64,000 nt of DNA from Allacma fusca (Eukaryota; Arthropoda; Collembola; Symphypleona; Sminthuridae). Location of the stretch: contig OX359245.1 of the NCBI GenBank assembly GCA_947179485.1, positions 73,581,067 to 73,645,066 on the forward strand, in the 5' to 3' direction. The notes under the pieces are model-generated. The model was not told where the DNA came from. It made no database searches and worked only from the letters and a program-made list of their open reading frames with translations. The translations under genes were made by a program, and so were the position numbers. Of this stretch, positions 12,301-21,365 are shown piece after piece (within the stretch, counting starts at the first letter, position 1; every line of letters starts with the position of its first letter).

Positions 12301-15300
12301 GAGGTCGAATCTACGTACACCCACCCGTACATGCTCTGCGAGTACCACCACTTGACGTTAGTGAGACAGCTTTAAGAACATTGGTGCAAGTAGGGAGACA
12401 ACTAAGAGAACAGAATCCGTCTTTAACTATCGCAAATACCATCAGAAATTCTGACACAGGTACTTACTATCAGGCATTTAGACCCCAAGACAGGTTTACC
12501 GTCTATCAATCACCGAGAGGCTCGTTATATAACAGCCTACCGATAGGACGCACAGGTATACACCGCCACCGTTTACGAGGTCGAGACATCCTGCAGCGAG
12601 CAACCAACAACGACAGGACCATCATAGAAGGTGGAGAGCTTGTAACAGCACCCCAACCACCACCTTCGGAACAGACATCTAGAAGCAACGAGTCATACGT
12701 CCAAGGTGACACCCTAAGGTCACGGACAGCAACACCCGCATCAACAACACGTGCAGCAACGACCTTTGCAGTACCAGCTAGACCAACCGGAAGGTTCATA
12801 ACCAGGTCAGCAAACCGACCAACGACACCGACAGCTCCAGCTGTCCCCGTCAGACCAAACTCAGCAGTAGCAGGACCATCTCGAGTAACAACAACTCCAA
12901 CCACAAGTCAAGGTACAGTCAATTGGCTTGATGACTTACAATACGGAGTAAATATTTGGACAGGACCAAGTGGCAGAGTATACACCAGCGAGAACGAAGC
13001 AACCGAAGACGATTTAGTGCCAAGCAGAATAACAGTGAGACAATACGCCAGGATCGCCAGAAGACAGGACAGATCTAGAATCCAGGAAGTGGAGAACGAG
13101 GCGACTTGGACAGGTCAAGTGAGACGTCTAATTTACTTCAATAGAAGGGATGGTATAATACAACGAAGGTTCAGACCAACTAGAGACTCTGATTTTGAGG
13201 CATTCGCAGCTACCAGAGCAGAACACGAAGAAATTGTTCTGAGTACCAATCCCATATTTACCTTTTGGAGGATACTAGCTCAAAGATCGGTAGACCCGAA
13301 TCAAGTTACTAGCTACATTGCACCCGATTTTAGGCTCTATCACAGACACATCAGTCTACCCAACGGCATTCGTAGGCAGAGAGTACCACCAGGCTTCTTG
13401 GAAAACATCGAGACCGAATACGACCACCAAGAGGCGTTGAGCAGATTAGTTCACGACCGTAGCGTCGAAATCCTGACAGATACGTCTAGCGAAGAGGAAG
13501 TGGAACGGATTATCCAGAGAGACGCTCCGAGGCGCGAAAACGAACAGCATAGCAGTGCACAGTCTAGCGCAGAGACAGACCACATTTTTATTGGAATTGA
13601 CGAAGAGGACTTCATCATCCCAGAAGTACCAGGTCAATTCACTATAAGAATTTCTATAGACGACGCCTACGACGCAGCGTTCAGAGCAATCGAAAGAGAC
13701 GAAGAAATACAAGAGGAAGTCCGATTTGTGGATAATACCGGAGAAACTCACTTCTTCCCAAGAATCCGACTTCGAGACCTTAGTCCGGAAACTCAAGTTG
13801 TACTTACTCAAGTCAGAAAAAGACGTAAACCCTTACGAGCACGCCGTCAAATTGGAAATAACCAACCCAGACCACCAGGCCCAGGACCAAGTGGATCAGG
13901 GAGAGGAAACCAGCCGAGAGGAGCTAACAACAACAACTCCCACAACCAGCGACCATCTCAACCAAGGTCAAATCCAGGTCGAGGAGGCTCAAGAGGAGGT
14001 AGACACATCGGAGGCAGACAGAGAGCAAGGAGTGACCCCGGAAGTTCCGGAGGAAGTAGCTCATCATCCAGCTCCAGTAGTAGTAACTCAAGTAACCCTC
14101 ATGACTTTGAAGCCTTCGACAACTGGAGGAATAGACAGATTGTGAACAGAAACAACATCTTCAACCAGGTCAACGTTAACATCATCAACCCATACGTACC
14201 AATCAACCCAAATCAGGGGATACGTATTGAGGAAGTTGCAGACCAAGAACAGGTACGAATAATTCCAAGGAGACATCTGGACGACGACATGACCGCCCTC
14301 ATGTTTCCCAAAGTAGAATTCAAACCGGGTGTAGATGACCCAGAGACAGCCTTCGCAACAGCCGAACTCCAGACCAACAGGTTCGGAGGAAATACCATCA
14401 TAACCAGGATGCAATACGTACAGATCATCTTTGATCCACCCGTCAGGGATTGGATCAGAAATTGGATTGCCGAACGAAGACTACATGAGGAACTACCTTA
14501 CGACACCATTAACTGGGACGAATTCAGGGAGGAATTTCTAATAAGGTACAGTATCACCGACCAAATGATACGTACACTAATGGAAAAGCGAAAGATGAAC
14601 ACAGAGGAAGATCCATGCGCATACATAGATGCGAAATTAGCACTAATCAATAGAGTCGACAGATTTATGCCCGAAATGGAGAAAATCAGACTCTTACGCG
14701 CAGGTCTAACATCCGAATACATAGTTTTCTGCCGAGGATGGACAGCAGGAACTGTAGCAGACTTCATAGAGGGAATAAAACAGTATGATGAAGACCGAAA
14801 AACGGACGGCGCGGAATCTATTGAAACAAGATTTGCCAAAGTCCAAGAAATGTTGGAGAAATTGACCTCCGGAATGAAAGCAGCTCCAACGGAAACAACC
14901 GTCGTCAAAGTAGCGGCAGTAAGAGAACAACAGGACTATCGGAGACCTGAAAATAGATCTAATGACCAACGAGGACGAAGTCCAGGTCAGGGAAACTTCA
15001 ACAACTCACGAAATTCCAGTCCAGGTTACAGCAACAATAGCAACTACCCGGACAGGGGACGTAACAACCAAGGGTATGATGACCGAAGAAATTATGGGAA
15101 CCGAGTTAGATCTCCAACACCTGAGAGATTCTACAATAATCAAGATAGGAGTAGGCCTCAGTACAGAAATGATGGCAACAACTCCAACAATCAAGGTTAC
15201 CCGCAGCGGAACCAAAATTTCGGATCTAGACAAAGTCCGAACCGACAATACTATAACAACAACCCTAACAACCAGGGAAATCGTCAGTGGAATGACCAAC

Positions 15301-15887
15301 AGATGAACCAAGGATACAACCAATCCTACAATGGCTATAACAGCCAAGGATTTAACCAAACTCAAGGCTTTATGCCACCTCAAGGGCTTAATCCGAATCA
15401 AGGATACCCACCCCAACAGGGTTATGCACCGTTTCAAGGGTATGCACCCACCCAAGGGTATGGACCATCTCAAGGATACGTACCACAACAAGGATACGGT
15501 CCAGGACAAAATGCAGGGTACGCCAACCCTGGCATGCAACAAATCCAAGCCAACCCACAAGGTTACCAGAACCAGGGTTATCAGCCCAACAATAACCAAG
15601 GAGGGCAACGACCCCAACAGTACAACAACAATAACAACAGGAGTAGAACTAACTCCAGGGACCGGAACAGCCAAAGCAACGACAGAAACAACTCCTGGAG
15701 AAATCAACCAGACCGCCAGGAGCAGTCACAACCGATACCGGGACAATTGGCGCTAGAATCCACTCAAACCGACCTAAAGTGTTTCGGATGTGGAGAGATG
15801 GGCCACCTGAGGAGAAATTGCCCACACAAAAGACAGTCTAGCCCATATCCGTCGGGAAACTCACAGAGGGGGACGCACCCCCAGTAA
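9321..15887 (+). CDS. gag: Giant Gag polyprotein of Gypsy-like element
   Basis: The frame is open from 9153, but the first ATG is at 9321, giving 2188 residues, several times the usual Gypsy Gag. About the first 1650 residues are low-complexity and rich in Ser, Thr, Gln, Asn and Arg, and end in a polyserine run near residue 1580. About 1664-1827 is a helical Retrotransposon_gag-like capsid region ('WDEFREEFLIRYSI', 'INRVDRFMPEMEKIRLL'). About 1890-2133 is a prion-like Asn/Gln/Gly/Tyr tract with tandem '.PxQGY.' repeats. A CCHC knuckle follows at C2154-C2157-H2162-C2167 ('CFGCGEMGHLRRNC'). Gag should package the element RNA into particles. The C-terminal codons hold the likely frameshift site into pol. 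Confidence 0.85.
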   Translation: MEPEKNQHPSRREPPPAPSIPSRRTTRSAGPVPQNETGLEEILARRKEERKAAKAKANTATAGVDLSSTSSASTSTVMEESGSTTLALSAQSPSGSQATGHGDNPDNNAESMDVFLDTVSTPVTGTATSPKRTPTVSTAQTPKFSKTKVVQGQNLHRLAMQRELRDLEVTNLEGQQVQQDQEVEATGEFMLNARGDMVFVSHDADPTIKEILSQFNQPEERPTSSAAMSSFEILTDPGSNHTSVGEGEQGFATPESEMEDVTNESPNNVVVSNLTNPVGNGDIPQDTSIQSQQDVQRQGMCSKTTGQTEQQVNQQSSTELDDLEDSNRPIAIATSTQEIIQQGNLSTHSSFRDNLAITQSDESTEQSEQGDSPTGVPRTNNSIGSDRDQVTTQLNQQLSNLSISDHRKASQSNTTVSQQPDIQQLVRDRFLSRPSPGFSNRGDIGFQRTLSRVSESTEQEGPVEDQLPPIREGQDNIQRVEENFVQLVTGTGVIVPAGSFQQLVTTAGFQRNSVENFLVVRGLEGQLIEVYHRLAQNLYTGTVQWTHFFLRLAEVTHRRDNNRDPNREEREVLRTRAFEYGRNVRDNIFIPTDVIRNLLEHRVLSLRSHQAHQDSQIFFNDTPRYTTVIQSGRLSENLEFGQQRQERRVSDESRPGPEQDSNNNGTTQQSVIDSSADDIISRYLRYDQRNPPVTRNPVTGLLEPASRSTLRTISGEPTVQPVTSRRISPESLNTSSSSINKAIAKAIASATLQAGLTTPRNRKLSNSDRDHLRPSNQVTESNQVDYSSPRSQLFQKSVRRHYRVNSAEENSNLNPRTSPQGITTRERPSNSRRETAIQKGSPKAPTTSPTVQTGNQTPAGSSTAPPRVTPRSSNSCRSTPATGDRGQSSQHSNSHEITQQINPVHISPTSQNRQVSTENTPRNRPFQPNLQFRPQPTQDDLETPTEEVETTQIGSTSQATVKRDLTTTKLYVNTDSTQANNNEQLVHRVYQSPGGRIYVHPPVHALRVPPLDVSETALRTLVQVGRQLREQNPSLTIANTIRNSDTGTYYQAFRPQDRFTVYQSPRGSLYNSLPIGRTGIHRHRLRGRDILQRATNNDRTIIEGGELVTAPQPPPSEQTSRSNESYVQGDTLRSRTATPASTTRAATTFAVPARPTGRFITRSANRPTTPTAPAVPVRPNSAVAGPSRVTTTPTTSQGTVNWLDDLQYGVNIWTGPSGRVYTSENEATEDDLVPSRITVRQYARIARRQDRSRIQEVENEATWTGQVRRLIYFNRRDGIIQRRFRPTRDSDFEAFAATRAEHEEIVLSTNPIFTFWRILAQRSVDPNQVTSYIAPDFRLYHRHISLPNGIRRQRVPPGFLENIETEYDHQEALSRLVHDRSVEILTDTSSEEEVERIIQRDAPRRENEQHSSAQSSAETDHIFIGIDEEDFIIPEVPGQFTIRISIDDAYDAAFRAIERDEEIQEEVRFVDNTGETHFFPRIRLRDLSPETQVVLTQVRKRRKPLRARRQIGNNQPRPPGPGPSGSGRGNQPRGANNNNSHNQRPSQPRSNPGRGGSRGGRHIGGRQRARSDPGSSGGSSSSSSSSSSNSSNPHDFEAFDNWRNRQIVNRNNIFNQVNVNIINPYVPINPNQGIRIEEVADQEQVRIIPRRHLDDDMTALMFPKVEFKPGVDDPETAFATAELQTNRFGGNTIITRMQYVQIIFDPPVRDWIRNWIAERRLHEELPYDTINWDEFREEFLIRYSITDQMIRTLMEKRKMNTEEDPCAYIDAKLALINRVDRFMPEMEKIRLLRAGLTSEYIVFCRGWTAGTVADFIEGIKQYDEDRKTDGAESIETRFAKVQEMLEKLTSGMKAAPTETTVVKVAAVREQQDYRRPENRSNDQRGRSPGQGNFNNSRNSSPGYSNNSNYPDRGRNNQGYDDRRNYGNRVRSPTPERFYNNQDRSRPQYRNDGNNSNNQGYPQRNQNFGSRQSPNRQYYNNNPNNQGNRQWNDQQMNQGYNQSYNGYNSQGFNQTQGFMPPQGLNPNQGYPPQQGYAPFQGYAPTQGYGPSQGYVPQQGYGPGQNAGYANPGMQQIQANPQGYQNQGYQPNNNQGGQRPQQYNNNNNRSRTNSRDRNSQSNDRNNSWRNQPDRQEQSQPIPGQLALESTQTDLKCFGCGEMGHLRRNCPHKRQSSPYPSGNSQRGTHPQ
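15854..15883 (+). promoter_or_regulatory. Likely -1 ribosomal frameshift signal, gag to pol
   Basis: GGGAAAC at 15854-15860 sits in the gag frame as G GGA AAC, the X XXY YYZ form that slips by -1; the same heptamer is used by some retroviruses. Seven bases downstream, GGGGG (15868-15872) and CCCCC (15878-15882) can pair around a five-base loop. The -1 frame is open from the slip point through the pol ATG at 15908. This is seen directly; use in the cell is inferred. Confidence 0.8.
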
Positions 15888-18800
15888 TTGAAGATATCCA
15901 AGAAAAAATGAATGCAATTATAGCAACTAGAGTAGAAAGTCAGTCAAAGGACGACGAAGAATTAGAAATTATTGATCTCAACCCATGTCGTTTATCAAAT
16001 GGCAACAAGTCAACTTTACAAGTGCAAATATGCAGTATGATGATACCAGCTTTACTAGATTCAGGAGCAACAAGATCCTGTATCCAAAGAAACTTAGTAC
16101 CAAGATGTGCGGAAATAAAAGAAGTTCCAAGCGCTCTGCGAGTAGCAGTAGCAAATGCAGAATTGGTAAAACCAATTTGTCTCACCAAATTCACAATGAT
16201 GATTGAAGGTGAAAAACTTTTATTCAAAGGTCTAGTGATGGAGACACTAGAACCACGAATGATTATAGGTGAAGATCTTTTATCACGTTATGGAATAACG
16301 TTGGATTACAAGAATAATGAAATACGGAGTGACCGATTTCAAACAGTTCCAATGACTAGAGACACTCATCTCTATGTCGGGGAGAAAAAGGCCGACATAG
16401 AATTTGTCAAGTCAATTTTTTCATTTCATGAAGTCAAAGGACCGAAGAACATGATGTGCAGGACTCGAAAAGCAGTCACAATACCAGCCTATGGACACAT
16501 GAAAGTGCCCATACAAATTCCAAAACGTATCAAAAAGGATTTTTATTTACAACCATCAGAAAAGCTTTACACCAGCAAGCGACTTTTAGTAGCCGCAGGT
16601 GTAGTACCAAATGAAGAACCTTTCGCATATGTATTTAATCCAGCTCCATGCCCACAGACGATGTATGGACGGACAGCTATAGGTCATGCTGAGGAAAATT
16701 TTGATCTCATCAAAATCAAACGCAACCAATTACGTGATGCTCACAAAAAGCTCACACAAGAACAGCTCGATTGTTTCGACGTCAATGAAGAGCTCGACGA
16801 AGAAGGAAGAGCTAAGTACCGAGCATTGTTGACAAGATATCCAGAATGTTTCGCATTTAACAAGGGAGATTTGAAAGAACCAGCGTGGATTGATCCCATT
16901 CGGATCCATACGGGAAATAATCCACCCGTTCAGGCAAAACCTTTCCCTTGCTCACCTATGGAGCGACAAAAAGTACGTGAGGAAGTACAAAAGATGTTAG
17001 ATGCAGACATCATTAAGGAAGTGAACGGACCTTACAGCAGTCCACTATTTCTCATCAAAAAGAAAGACGGAACATTTAGATCAGTTGTGGATTATCGAGC
17101 ATTAAACAAGACCATCACAGATCAAGTTTATCCTTTAGCAAGAATAGATGACATACTTATGCAATTTGGAAAATCTGCAATTTTCGACACTCTTGACATG
17201 GAGTCAGGTTTCTTTCAATTATTAATACATGAGGATGACCAAGTTATAACCTCTTTCATTACACAGGATGGATTATATGCATTCAAACGACTACCTATGG
17301 GAGTCAAGATTGCACCGTCAGCTTTTCAGCGAGCAGCAGATCAAATGCTAGGCTCACTCAAATTTAGGGGAGCCATGGTATATTTAGATGATGTAATCTC
17401 TTATGGAATTCATCTTTTGGACAAATTAGCATCTCTCGAAGAATTGATGTTAAGAGCCAGCAACAAGAACTTTAAGTTCAAGCCAAAGAAATGCAAATTC
17501 GGATATTTTGAAGTAATTGTTTTAGGATTTAAAGTATCCAGGGAAGGCACCAGTCCAGATCCTGCAAAGGTGGACGCTATTAGACATGTGCCAATACCAA
17601 AATCTGAAACAGAAGCAAGAAGATTTTTCGGAATATGCAGTTTCTATAGAAAATACATCAAGGACTTCGCAAAAATTGCTAGTCCCATCTCACAATCATG
17701 GATTGGAAGTAAGGGGAAATCTGAAGGTCAAAAACGCATAAGATGCTTCCAATGGAGTGCAGATGCAACAAGTGCCTTCAACATTCTCAAAACCAAATTA
17801 ATGACACAGCCATTTCTAGCTCATTTCAACCCAGAGCTGGATTGCATACTGCATACAGATGCATCAATTTCAGGACTAGGATGCTGTGTACTTCAAGATG
17901 ATGGAGGAGAACATCCAATAGCTTATGCGTCAAGGACACTAATTCAATCAGAAAAGAATTACTCAGTCACAGAATTAGAACTAGCAGCAGTCGTATATGC
18001 AGTTCGCAAATTAAGACAATATCTTTATTTGAGAAAATTTTTAATCAGATCAGATCATTTAGCATTGTGCTACCTAAGATTACAAAAAGATCCAAACCAC
18101 CGAATAAGTAAGTTTGTAAATAAACTACAAGAATTTGACTTTCAAGTTACATACAAGAAAGGAGCATTACACTTGGATGCAGACTTTCTATCCAGAGCTC
18201 CATTACCCTATACAAAGGAAGATTTGGAAGATACAGAGGACCGAGTGATTGAATTTGAACCAGACCCAGTCAAGGAACACAAAATTGCTTTGGAAGAGCA
18301 AAAACAAATCCCTCAGGGGAACATAATAATGCCACCACCAGCGTGTGCAGCCAGCCTTACGACCAGGGAAAGCTATAAAGGAAAATATTGGACGGATGAC
18401 GAAAGTCAATCCTCAGATGAAGATGAAGCCATAATCCCACAGCGACAAAACCCATGGTCAGGGAGATTGAAAGGTCAACCCAGACGTAAGGTCAAATCAC
18501 AAGTGGAAATTTTAGTACCGCAACCGAAATTGGAGGAAACGGATTGGGAAAACCATACAATGAGCGTAAAGAGCCGTGTTAATGAAGTTACACACAGCTA
18601 CTCAGCGCTCAAAGAATGGAAATTATCCGTAGATGACATCATTACAATCCACGAATTTCGGGAGGATGATCCACAAGAGGATGAAAATACCTGGAAATAT
18701 ACCAATGAGTATATCTACGAGAAAAATCTCAAACTAATACAAGATATAGAGCTTCACAATGCAACAATAAATGATTTAGACATGAAAGAATTTTTATCGC

Positions 18801-19816
18801 CGAAGAAAGCTCAAGTTCAAAAGGAAACTGAAGATTTTGACAGAAATATTATCACTGACATTGGAATGGGGACTGATTGGTCTCCTACTCCAAAGTCAAC
18901 GACAGCAATAACGTCACAAAGTCCAGCCAATGGGAAGGTTGACATTAATTCACCAAAATCCCTAGGACAGATGACACGGAGTACAATGGAATTCACAACA
19001 ATGGATGGGGCAGGTGAGGCTGAAACTAAAGCTGTACATCTACCACCAGCCATAATTGTAGACTCCGATACGGAAGTCCATGATCAAGCACTGAAGAATC
19101 AGGAGACAGCGGATCTGGTGAGCCAGGCAGCTGAGACTACACAAAAGAAGTCCTCAACTTTCCCGCCCACCCATCCCGCCAGTCCTAAAGAGGCCAAGAA
19201 ATTGGTACTCATGAATGAGGATAGGAACGTCCAAAAGGAATGCGACCGACCGACACTGAAACAGGAAAAGTTCAGTGTGGAAAATCACATTCCATCCGGA
19301 CACGATCCCACAGATGAGGAGAAAAGATTTGCATTTGAAGAGACTTGGAGGAATCCAACGTCAGCAAAAGGATATGAATGGAAGCTCAAACAGGAAGTTA
19401 TTTCGCAATTGAAGACATACACTGCACAATCTGCCAGGAAGACTGATCAAGTTCCTGATGCAGACAGTCCAGGATATGTTAACAATCCGGATCTTGATAC
19501 CCCACAGCGGATCAAGGCGATGAAAATTTCCAGAGATGTGGATGAATGGATGAAAAATATCCAACGAAGATCTGCAGCATGCGAGTCGGAGGAAAACAAA
19601 AACCCTCCGCCGTCGCATACGTACATATCCACAGAGAATCCAGTTAATGAAGATAATTTCTCTCTACTGGCGACCACAGTAGAAGAGCTGAGGAAAAATA
19701 TCCAGGAAGGTGAAATTAAATTCACCAATGGAAGATCATGGAAGATTCAACCTCTGAAAGGGCAGGGTGTTGTGACAAGTAAAAAGACGTCACATTCACT
19801 GTCTTTCACAGGATGA
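15860..19816 (+). CDS. pol: Pol part 1: protease, reverse transcriptase, RNase H, long C-terminal linker
   Basis: An ATG at 15908 gives 1302 residues, but the frame is already open from the frameshift site, so a Gag-Pol fusion is the likely product. Numbered from that ATG, the aspartic protease motif 'LLDSGATRSC' has its D at 51. The reverse transcriptase has 'FRSVVDYRALN', 'FDTLDMESGFFQL' and the catalytic 'YLDD' at 492-495. RNase H starts at 'HTDAS' (D651), with 'ELELAAVVYAV' and 'RSDHLAL'. After the usual '..DFLSRAPLP' end (about 760) come about 540 acidic, low-complexity residues that I cannot assign. Most Gypsy elements have about 100 residues here before integrase. The ORF stops at TGA 19814-19816, 38 bases before the integrase ATG and in a different frame. 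Confidence 0.9.
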   Translation, partial: LTEGDAPPVIEDIQEKMNAIIATRVESQSKDDEELEIIDLNPCRLSNGNKSTLQVQICSMMIPALLDSGATRSCIQRNLVPRCAEIKEVPSALRVAVANAELVKPICLTKFTMMIEGEKLLFKGLVMETLEPRMIIGEDLLSRYGITLDYKNNEIRSDRFQTVPMTRDTHLYVGEKKADIEFVKSIFSFHEVKGPKNMMCRTRKAVTIPAYGHMKVPIQIPKRIKKDFYLQPSEKLYTSKRLLVAAGVVPNEEPFAYVFNPAPCPQTMYGRTAIGHAEENFDLIKIKRNQLRDAHKKLTQEQLDCFDVNEELDEEGRAKYRALLTRYPECFAFNKGDLKEPAWIDPIRIHTGNNPPVQAKPFPCSPMERQKVREEVQKMLDADIIKEVNGPYSSPLFLIKKKDGTFRSVVDYRALNKTITDQVYPLARIDDILMQFGKSAIFDTLDMESGFFQLLIHEDDQVITSFITQDGLYAFKRLPMGVKIAPSAFQRAADQMLGSLKFRGAMVYLDDVISYGIHLLDKLASLEELMLRASNKNFKFKPKKCKFGYFEVIVLGFKVSREGTSPDPAKVDAIRHVPIPKSETEARRFFGICSFYRKYIKDFAKIASPISQSWIGSKGKSEGQKRIRCFQWSADATSAFNILKTKLMTQPFLAHFNPELDCILHTDASISGLGCCVLQDDGGEHPIAYASRTLIQSEKNYSVTELELAAVVYAVRKLRQYLYLRKFLIRSDHLALCYLRLQKDPNHRISKFVNKLQEFDFQVTYKKGALHLDADFLSRAPLPYTKEDLEDTEDRVIEFEPDPVKEHKIALEEQKQIPQGNIIMPPPACAASLTTRESYKGKYWTDDESQSSDEDEAIIPQRQNPWSGRLKGQPRRKVKSQVEILVPQPKLEETDWENHTMSVKSRVNEVTHSYSALKEWKLSVDDIITIHEFREDDPQEDENTWKYTNEYIYEKNLKLIQDIELHNATINDLDMKEFLSPKKAQVQKETEDFDRNIITDIGMGTDWSPTPKSTTAITSQSPANGKVDINSPKSLGQMTRSTMEFTTMDGAGEAETKAVHLPPAIIVDSDTEVHDQALKNQETADLVSQAAETTQKKSSTFPPTHPASPKEAKKLVLMNEDRNVQKECDRPTLKQEKFSVENHIPSGHDPTDEEKRFAFEETWRNPTSAKGYEWKLKQEVISQLKTYTAQSARKTDQVPDADSPGYVNNPDLDTPQRIKAMKISRDVDEWMKNIQRRSAACESEENKNPPPSHTYISTENPVNEDNFSLLATTVEELRKNIQEGEIKFTNGRSWKIQPLKGQGVVTSKKTSHSLSFTG

Positions 19817-19853
19817 AGGCCAAAGGAATAAAGACGCTCAGAAAACTGAGGAC

Positions 19854-21365
19854 ATGTCATTAAATAGAGCAATAAAATTTGTTCCAGGAGCTCACGCACT
19901 ACAGGGGTGCGAAGGGAGCCAAGATACTTTTTCCACACACAAGCCTGTGTGTAGGATACTTGAAGATGAAGAACAAGTTACTATGTTAGAGGAACATAAC
20001 ATGCAGGAGATGCAAAGGGACGATCCAGATTGTTTATTCATCATGGGCAAAATAAAGATGCGGCATACGTTAAATTGGAAGGACAAAGAAAAGTATAGCC
20101 GATATGAAATTGATGAAGAAGGGATTCTTACTATAATACATAAAGATGGACGTAAGCTATACGTACCCCGAGTACTTAGAAATTTCCTACTATCAAAAGC
20201 TCATGATGGGATCCTATGCGGAGGACATTTAGGATTCCAGAAAACTCTTCATAGACTCAACAAAAACTATTTTTGGAGAAAAATGAACGTCTCAGTAGCA
20301 AAATATGTCATGTCATGTGAAAGTTGCCAAGCAGCTAAATCCATGAGAATGAAACCAGCAGGATTACTTCATCCAATCAGGATAGAAAATGTAGGAGATG
20401 CATTATGTATTGATCTCATTGGACCCATGCAAATTAGCATAAAAGGGAACAAGTACATTATAATCGCACAGGATTATGTTTCAAAGTTCGTGATCGCAGA
20501 AGCAATTCCAGATAAAACTGCTGACAGGATAGCAGAATTTTTGCTTCACAAAGTAGTTTTAAAATACGGACTGTTTAAAAACTTGCTGAGTGACGGAGGA
20601 TCCGAATTCAGAGCGGAAATCACTCAAGCATTACTTCGCAGATTAGGCATGAACCATTCTACATCTACAGCATTAAGACATAATAGTGTTGGACAAATAG
20701 AAAGAATGGTCCAGACTATAAGCACTATGCTGAGTCATTATACTCAAAAAGAGCAAGCACTATGGTGCCGTTGTTTACCGTTTCTAATAAATGCTTACAA
20801 TTGCAGTCACCATGACGTGACCAAAGAAACTCCTTATTTTATGATGTTTAGGCGACAACCCATATATGATTTTAACTTACAACTGTGTTTAAGCAGCATC
20901 GACACAAATTTTATGAGTGCTGAGGAAGCCACTACTAGAATAGGAAAAGCTATTGCTAAGATAAGGGAACGTCAGGACTACAGTAAGGATTGGTATGATA
21001 GGAAAAGAAGGTTCGTTAAATTCAACATCGGAGACACAGTGCGAGTCTTTACACCGACCAGGATAGTTGGAAAGAGCGAACGCTTTCTTCACCCTTACAA
21101 AGGACCCTTTGTAGTCATAGAAGTTTTAGCCAAAGACAGTTATATCATTCAAGACCTTAGGAATTCTAAAAAGAGACAGAAAGTCCATGTGGAAAGGCTT
21201 AAGAAGTGCCTCCAGCGACAACACATTGAGGACGAGTATAGTTATGATTTAGATTCCGATATAGTGGAATTGGTGACAAAACGAAATTGGAACAAGTGTG
21301 GAAAAGTTATAGTGAGTCAGCCACGGTCAATTCTTAAGAGTTCGACCACTTCAGATAACAGTTAA
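19854..21365 (+). CDS. Integrase of Gypsy-like element, with GPY/F module
   Basis: This has 503 residues from the ATG; the frame is open from 19776 and so overlaps the end of the preceding pol frame by 41 bases (+1 relative). Near residues 119-165 is the zinc-binding region 'HDGILCGGH..CESCQ'. The catalytic triad is D186 ('ALCIDLIG'), D247 ('LLSDGGSEF') and E283 ('VGQIERMVQ'), giving D-x60-D-x35-E spacing. The C-terminal 'HPYKGPFVVIEV' is the GPY/F module. 'DGGSEF' and 'VGQIER' differ from the commoner 'DNGTxF' and 'NGxxER'. The protein inserts the cDNA into the host chromosome. It stops at TAA 21363-21365, after which the same frame stays open for another 561 codons. Confidence 0.9.
   Translation: MSLNRAIKFVPGAHALQGCEGSQDTFSTHKPVCRILEDEEQVTMLEEHNMQEMQRDDPDCLFIMGKIKMRHTLNWKDKEKYSRYEIDEEGILTIIHKDGRKLYVPRVLRNFLLSKAHDGILCGGHLGFQKTLHRLNKNYFWRKMNVSVAKYVMSCESCQAAKSMRMKPAGLLHPIRIENVGDALCIDLIGPMQISIKGNKYIIIAQDYVSKFVIAEAIPDKTADRIAEFLLHKVVLKYGLFKNLLSDGGSEFRAEITQALLRRLGMNHSTSTALRHNSVGQIERMVQTISTMLSHYTQKEQALWCRCLPFLINAYNCSHHDVTKETPYFMMFRRQPIYDFNLQLCLSSIDTNFMSAEEATTRIGKAIAKIRERQDYSKDWYDRKRRFVKFNIGDTVRVFTPTRIVGKSERFLHPYKGPFVVIEVLAKDSYIIQDLRNSKKRQKVHVERLKKCLQRQHIEDEYSYDLDSDIVELVTKRNWNKCGKVIVSQPRSILKSSTTSDNS

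Noticed and set aside
13726-14145. 139-codon ORF overlapping gag
   Set aside because: It lies wholly within the Gag frame in a low-complexity stretch, with no domain and no regular property like the heptads of the later mini-ORFs.
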